Source: Archivesica marissinica
Lineage: Eukaryota; Mollusca; Bivalvia; Venerida; Vesicomyidae
DNA: 64,000 bases
NCBI GenBank assembly: GCA_014843695.1
Contig: CM026395.1
Coordinates: 46,657,998-46,721,997, forward strand
Direction of reading: 5' to 3'
Every line of letters starts with the position of its first letter. Within the stretch, counting starts at the first letter, position 1. The notes under the pieces are model-generated. The model did no database searches. It saw only the letters and a program-made list of their open reading frames with translations, and had not been told where the DNA came from. Of the stretch, positions 59,546 to 64,000 are shown piece after piece. Made by a program: the position numbers and the translations under genes.

Positions 59546-60540
59546 ACAAAATTGAAAACGGTTAGTTTAGTTTAAACAATATTTTATTCAAGAATGGACA
59601 TAACATAGGAATAGTAGCGCACAGTTAAGGTTGGGGTAATAGTAACATATTAGAATCTCTTTCCTTCAATACAATTACACACACATTCTGTTATGACAGG
59701 TTGCATTACAAGTATTGTTTAGTATGACATATTTTATTATGCTATAAAGCGAGTTTAAGCACAAGAAGGAAATAAAACGTGCAACAAAAACTTTCGAAAA
59801 TTTACGATTTTGTTGGAATCTTTCGTTTTGATATAAAAGGAAGAGACAAAAGGACACACAAAAAGAAACTGGCAAAAACAACATTGAAAACGGTTGCAAA
59901 CGGTACCTATCCGTTTTCATCGATTCAACGAGCATGAAATTAATAATATGAAAATAACTTTATTAGCGCAAAAAGATTCATTATTCTAGCATGTCGCTCA
60001 GTTGGGGAAACGTTGAAATTTTGCAAAGATAGTGCGTTGAACTTTTACTGGCCCCGTGGACGTGAGTTCGACCATTACTCAAGGCATATAAATGTATTTG
60101 TTCACTCTGATTAAATTTATATATAATTATGATTAAAGTTTCTTACAATGTCGCAAACTGATTGGCTGATTTATCCCATGTGAGTGCCATTCATAATCCG
60201 ATGAATCGCAAAATGTTCTATTCTCTATGTATCTATAAGGTGAGTGTTCATGCGCGACTACTAAAAAATACAGTCCATTCCAACACTAAAGAAACATGTG
60301 TAGGGGAAATGTTGAAGAAGCAAACAGACAACTTGTTTTGTAAACTTGTAAATATAACTATTGAATGTTCATCAGGTATGACATATCAGATTTTTAATCT
60401 TCAGTTTTTATTAACAAATTAACTATACACTGATATTCGGTTTTTATGAACAACATGCTAGGTGTAAAAACTGACATTTCATGACTCGATGATACGCAGA
60501 AAAATTACATTGAATTGATAAATATATCCAAACTATGCAT
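59546..60540. other. Non-coding spacer
   Basis: AT-rich. A short plus-strand frame at 60162-60422 has no recognisable sequence and no supporting splice sites that I trust. No gene called. Confidence 0.45.
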
Positions 60541-60684
60541 TAAACCCTTAACCTGTCGAATAAATTGGACGGAATTGGACGCTATCCGAATAGCCAATAG
60601 CATAAATCTCGTTCTGTGCCATCTATTCTGGATTTATGCTGTTTGAAAAAGCGACTTTAGTCGTGATTGGCAGGTTAAGGTTTA
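60541..60684. mobile_element. MITE, family M1, short copy
   Basis: Left TAAACCCTTAACCTGTCGAA, right end complement AAACCTTAACCTGCCAATCA. Internally deleted compared with the others (about 144 versus 220-240 bp), but keeps GTGCCATCTATTCTGGATTT. Confidence 0.7.
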
Positions 60685-60763
60685 TAACATTGATCGTGCA
60701 AAGCTGACAGCAAACTCTTCTAAGCGTAATGAACAATAGTATTGAGATCACGTGGTGGTGTTT

Positions 60764-61030
60764 TACGTTTATTTATCGTCGCTACCGGTTGCCCATAATT
60801 TATGAGCGACGCCTCCTGAAGAGATTAGTCATTTTAGATTTTTGGAGGATAGTGCAATGATACAGACATATACCCATTCCAGAGTCTCCTCTGGTTCTAT
60901 TACTTGCACGGTGTACAACACAGACACGAGACCTCGGTTTAACGTCCCATCTGAAAGACTGTAATTTATTATGGTCAGATGGGGAACGAACCTGCGATCC
61001 CTGGATTACCAGTCCAACGTGTTAACCACT
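60764..61030 (-). mobile_element. tRNA-headed SINE, family A
   Basis: Inverted copy. Tail complement ACGTTTATTTATCGTCGCTA at the left, head complement CCACTGGACTACATATCCGT at the right. Its head end is the seed of the 59-bp array that follows. Confidence 0.85.
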
Positions 61031-61312
61031 GGACTACATATCCGTCTGCGAGATAATGTGGTAAGCTTTGGAACGTTTTAATACAGTGGTTACTACATAT
61101 CCGTCTGCGAGATAATGTGGTACGATTTGGAACGTTTTAATACAGTGGTTACTACATATCCGTCTGCGAGATAATGTGGTACGATTTGGAACGTTTTAAT
61201 ACAGTGGTTACTACATATCCGTCTGCGAGATAATGTCGTACGCTTTGGAACGTTTTAATACAGTGGTTACTACATATTCGTCTGCGAGAGAATGTGGTAC
61301 GATTTGGAACGG
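61018..61312. repeat. 59-bp tandem array containing the end of a SINE
   Basis: Five copies of a unit containing CTACATATCCGTCTGCGAGA and GTGGTACGATTTGGAACG. The first ~15 bases of each unit (CTACATATCCGTCTG) are the complement of the SINE A head; the rest is flanking DNA ending in TTTTAATACAGTGGTTA. Confidence 0.93.
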
Positions 61313-61582
61313 TTGCTAATTACTTCAGTATCGTATATTTTCGTACTTGAACATGTACAAGTTGTAGAAACGATGTCTATATTTTACCATGTAGCTGAAA
61401 ACTAAAAAAGTTAATTGTCGCATAGAAGCGTTAATGCAATCACATTTAAGGAAATGGAAAAAGAGTTTGCTGAAATTGACACAATTGTTGTATATGTTTA
61501 TTTATCGCCGCCCCCTGATTAATATGTTGTTTCAAGATATAGATAACAGTTAAAGGCCTGCAGGTTGACCTATATTTGACCT

Positions 61583-61668
61583 TAAACACACGAGGAATAG
61601 CGGTACAAATATGACGGTCGACGCACTAAACACACGAGGAATAGCGGTACAAATCTGACGGTCGACGC
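61583..61668. repeat. 44-bp tandem duplication
   Basis: Two copies of a segment starting TAAACACACGAGGAATAGCG and ending ACGGTCGACGCA. One mismatch (AATATG/AATCTG). Confidence 0.9.
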
Positions 61669-61822
61669 ATATCGTATTTGCCACATGCGAGGCCCTGCAT
61701 GGTATACATCTAATACATGAGCACCACTTATATCTATTATGACCCACGTACATATCAGAGGTTATAAATTGCTGAAATTGAAGTTCTGTATTTGTATAGT
61801 TCTTACAACTGGTATAAACAAT

Positions 61823-62317
61823 TCAACTCCACTTATGGCCCAAATAAGGCTGGTTGCGCGGGTTAGGCAGCCAGTTCCTGCATTGCTGTACCACACATTC
61901 AGGCATCAGTTCCCTCTTATGCCAAGTACAGTCTCCTCTTCTAGCCGCTACTTTTCTCTCTATATATCTGACATCTTTCCATGCGCCACAATTATATAGC
62001 ATTGCCCAAAACCTCCTGTATAGAAGCTTTCTCTCATGTGAATTTAGATTATGCGGTGGACGATTATTACCAGGCCACCACACTTGTTTGTTCTGTTCAT
62101 TTATTATGCAAGGGGAACACAAGCACAGTGGACACTCAGCAACACCTTCAGCATGCTGAGGCATAGGGGGAGGTACGTAAGCAGCCTCTGCAACGGGCAT
62201 GGCGGTGGCTGTTTCTTCTATTTCCATCTCTACGTTCCAGTTCTTATTTTGCAAGAAAGTCAGCAATTCTTTTCTCTGCTCATCAGTTACATACATTGTT
62301 ATTTTACTCAATGGCAT
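61823..62317 (-). CDS. Intronless Cys-rich protein with P2X7-C-like tail
   Basis: A 164-codon frame with ATG at 62315-62317 and a stop at 61823. Three parts: residues 1-35, charged, MPLSKITMYVTDEQRKELLT onward; about 36-65, Ala/Pro-rich with VPPPMPQ; from about 66 a Cys cluster CPLCLCSPC, then WWPGNNRPPHN, then a conserved-looking block LLYRRFWAMLYNCGAWKDV ... KRELMPECVVQQCRNWLPNP ... YLGHKW. The order Cys cluster, YR.FW, LMP.CV...CR..LP and Y.G(F/H)K at the end resembles the cytosolic C-terminal domain of P2X7 receptors, which occurs as a stand-alone domain in many invertebrate proteins. I infer this from memory of the pattern only. No membrane segment, so not a channel itself. No introns, and near a LINE, so retrocopy origin is possible. 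Confidence 0.55.
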   Translation of the reverse strand: MPLSKITMYVTDEQRKELLTFLQNKNWNVEMEIEETATAMPVAEAAYVPPPMPQHAEGVAECPLCLCSPCIINEQNKQVWWPGNNRPPHNLNSHERKLLYRRFWAMLYNCGAWKDVRYIERKVAARRGDCTWHKRELMPECVVQQCRNWLPNPRNQPYLGHKWS

Positions 62318-62659
62318 CTTGTAGAAATCGGCAGAATATGTGTAATACTCGTATGTTCAAGAGATTATAATTATAATAGTATACATGTACTCATAGCATT
62401 CACTGTGATTATTATGTAGCATCAATATCGGTAAACACACACTGACACAGAGAAATATTTAAAATATAAGAGAAAACTTGCGAATAATACTGTAGATATA
62501 TAATTAAATGAAGTATGAAGGTTACCATATAACGAACACATATAGTTTATTCATATAAATACATACATAGTATATACATACATATTTGATTAGGTCAACA
62601 CATGAACTGAATTTTGAATTAGATTGCACAGATCACAACCATAGCGCACATTATACATG

Positions 62660-64000
62660 CATTTTTTTTTTTATTTTTTTTTTTGAACCACGTTTAAGGC
62701 CCGTTTATTTTCCTCGTCATAGGTGACCTGTGGGTCGAGGGCATCCCACAAGCACCTTACAATAATTTACATTTTCTAACGAGTAGAATAAACAAACGGC
62801 ATGAATAATAGTGTATATAAATATATCAAGTCATTATCATGTTGGCCTTAAAGTGGTGACAAATGTTCAGTTACACTTAGAAAAAAAAAGGAAAAAAAAG
62901 AGAAAAAGTGGTCTGCAGCCTATATTCTACCAAGTGATTGATGACAATTATTTTCAATATAATTTTAAATTAAAACTTTTTAGCATATTGCTTCCATATT
63001 TCGTCAAATTCAAATAATTTGTTCTGTATTGAAGCTGTCTCAAGTTCAGTATCATATAATAGTTTTAATCGACACATCAGATGTTGAACGGATGGTTTTA
63101 TGCCCGAGCACTTACAAAAGTATATGAAATATTTTGCTTCTATGCAAATCTGTTGCGCCACAATACACGTATGTTCATTAAAGTTTCCAAATAAAAATGA
63201 TTTCTCATCTTTTATAGTGATGTTAAATTTCTGCTTTATATAAGTATATATATTTTGTGTTGTATTGCAGTTCCACAATAAATGTGATATTGTTTCAGGG
63301 AAGATTTTGCAAAAAGTACAGGTTGGGTCATCTTTGAGTTTCATTTTGCACAGTGATGTATTAGTTACTAAAATATTATGATTTATTCTTACTTGAAACC
63401 ACTGAAGAGTTGTATTTGTGGTGGTTTTAAATGCATTCTGATATATTTGTTTCCACTCATCATCATTAATGAAATACTTATTTGATAATGTTAGTTTTCC
63501 ATCAGTAACATCATTACTATTATTGAGTATATCATAGTAATACTTATTTCCTTTTGATTTTTTGTAAACATATATCTGGGTCGGAATGATTGGATTGGGT
63601 AAGTTATGAGTAACTTCAATGTTTGATCTTTTTCGCCACTGATCAACTGCACTTATCATGCTCTGGTATTGTAGAAAATTGATCTTGACATCAAAATATT
63701 GCGAGAATTCTTCAAATGTAAGGAACTGACCATTACTATTAATAATGTCTTTTATATAACAGACCCCTCTGTCAAAGCAATTCTTGTAAAAGAAAGGTTG
63801 GTTTCCAATCATTATATTTTGATTTAAAAAAATTGGTGAGCTTAGGAATAGCGCATTGTCAATGTACTTATTCTTTTTATTAATTTCAATATGAGCTTGT
63901 AGTACATCTCTCCAGAATTTATTTTGGATTTCTGGGAGCTTATTTATTATGTAGTGCACACCACATTTATAAAAGCGACTAGTTTCAATGTATAGGTTGA
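62660..64000 (-). mobile_element. LINE retrotransposon, 3' part (runs off right edge)
   Basis: Minus-strand element. A poly(A) tail appears as the T-run at about 62660-62682; the 3' untranslated region (62683-62969) includes an A-rich stretch on the plus strand at 62881-62907; the C-terminal end of the reverse-transcriptase reading frame is at 62970-64000. The poly(A) tail points to an L1- or jockey/CR1-like group rather than a specific assignment. Confidence 0.75.
62970..64000 (-). CDS. LINE ORF2-type protein, C-terminal fragment
   Basis: The frame is open from the right edge of the window to the stop at 62970, over 340 codons, so the true start is outside. The N-terminal part seen here contains FYKCGVHYIINKLPEIQNKF and NKFWRDVLQAH. 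Near the middle is LQWFQVRINHNILVTN followed by CTFCKIFPETISHLLWNC, i.e. C-x2-C-x8-H-x4-C, the zinc-knuckle-like motif that follows the reverse transcriptase in many LINEs (zf-RVT type). The endonuclease and polymerase motifs (YADD-type box) would be upstream, outside the window. Uninterrupted frame, so a fairly young copy. Asn/Ile/Lys-rich composition reflects AT-rich DNA. Confidence 0.8.
   Translation of the reverse strand, partial: NLYIETSRFYKCGVHYIINKLPEIQNKFWRDVLQAHIEINKKNKYIDNALFLSSPIFLNQNIMIGNQPFFYKNCFDRGVCYIKDIINSNGQFLTFEEFSQYFDVKINFLQYQSMISAVDQWRKRSNIEVTHNLPNPIIPTQIYVYKKSKGNKYYYDILNNSNDVTDGKLTLSNKYFINDDEWKQIYQNAFKTTTNTTLQWFQVRINHNILVTNTSLCKMKLKDDPTCTFCKIFPETISHLLWNCNTTQNIYTYIKQKFNITIKDEKSFLFGNFNEHTCIVAQQICIEAKYFIYFCKCSGIKPSVQHLMCRLKLLYDTELETASIQNKLFEFDEIWKQYAKKF

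Noticed and set aside
60162..60422. Plus-strand frame of 86 codons
   Set aside because: AT-rich spacer, no known motif, no splice partner.

Overview
The window looks like intron and intergenic DNA from an animal nuclear genome, most likely a bivalve mollusc. Support for this is: spliced exons with GT/AG borders, a tyrosinase of the type expanded in molluscs, several tRNA-headed SINE families, foldback and MITE-type DNA elements, and a LINE with a poly(A) tail. I cannot name the species. Nothing looks bacterial or viral.

The dominant content is tandem repeats. I count more than 35 separate arrays with unit lengths from about 14 to 74 bp. They cover roughly half of the non-gap bases, and nearly every array has its own unrelated unit. 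The largest are a 35-bp array at the left edge, a 37-bp array with a nested G-rich array (5.25-6.97 kb), a 21-22-bp array (7.6-10.5 kb), a 30/33-bp array (31.7-33.5 kb), a 48-bp array (34.1-37.7 kb), a 27-bp array (38.7-44.6 kb), a second, unrelated 48-bp array (45.3-47.0 kb), a 74-bp array (49.3-50.6 kb) and a 46-bp array (53.0-55.4 kb). Exactly 1000 N (37669-38668) join two different arrays. Long open frames inside arrays exist because the unit length is a multiple of three or stop codons are absent; I do not regard them as genes.

Four coding units can be supported. (1) A minus-strand tyrosinase, exons at 56467-56643 (frame uncertain), 56152-56370, 51396-51496 and 48980-49241. The last three join in frame and include the complete copper-A site; the copper-B part was not found. 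(2) A minus-strand gene of unknown function with four phase-compatible exons at 28582-28628, 28245-28448, 19932-20069 and 12049-12141, ending in a CaaX-like prenylation signal (CVLQ). (3) An intronless minus-strand protein of 164 residues at 61823-62317, Cys-rich, with a tail resembling the P2X7 cytosolic domain. (4) The C-terminal part of a LINE reverse-transcriptase protein at the right edge. One plus-strand exon candidate (51635-51776) lies inside a tyrosinase intron.

The most interesting theme is the origin of the minisatellites. Several arrays can be traced to a seed. The 74-bp array in the tyrosinase intron carries the first ~40 nt of the neighbouring exon plus its splice acceptor. A 30-bp array is an expanded internal segment of a transposon whose relative at 19.2-19.7 kb has it only once. 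A 39-bp array sits inside one MITE copy of a family that otherwise lacks it. A 59-bp array contains the first bases of a SINE head. The region may therefore record active birth of minisatellites from exons and mobile elements.
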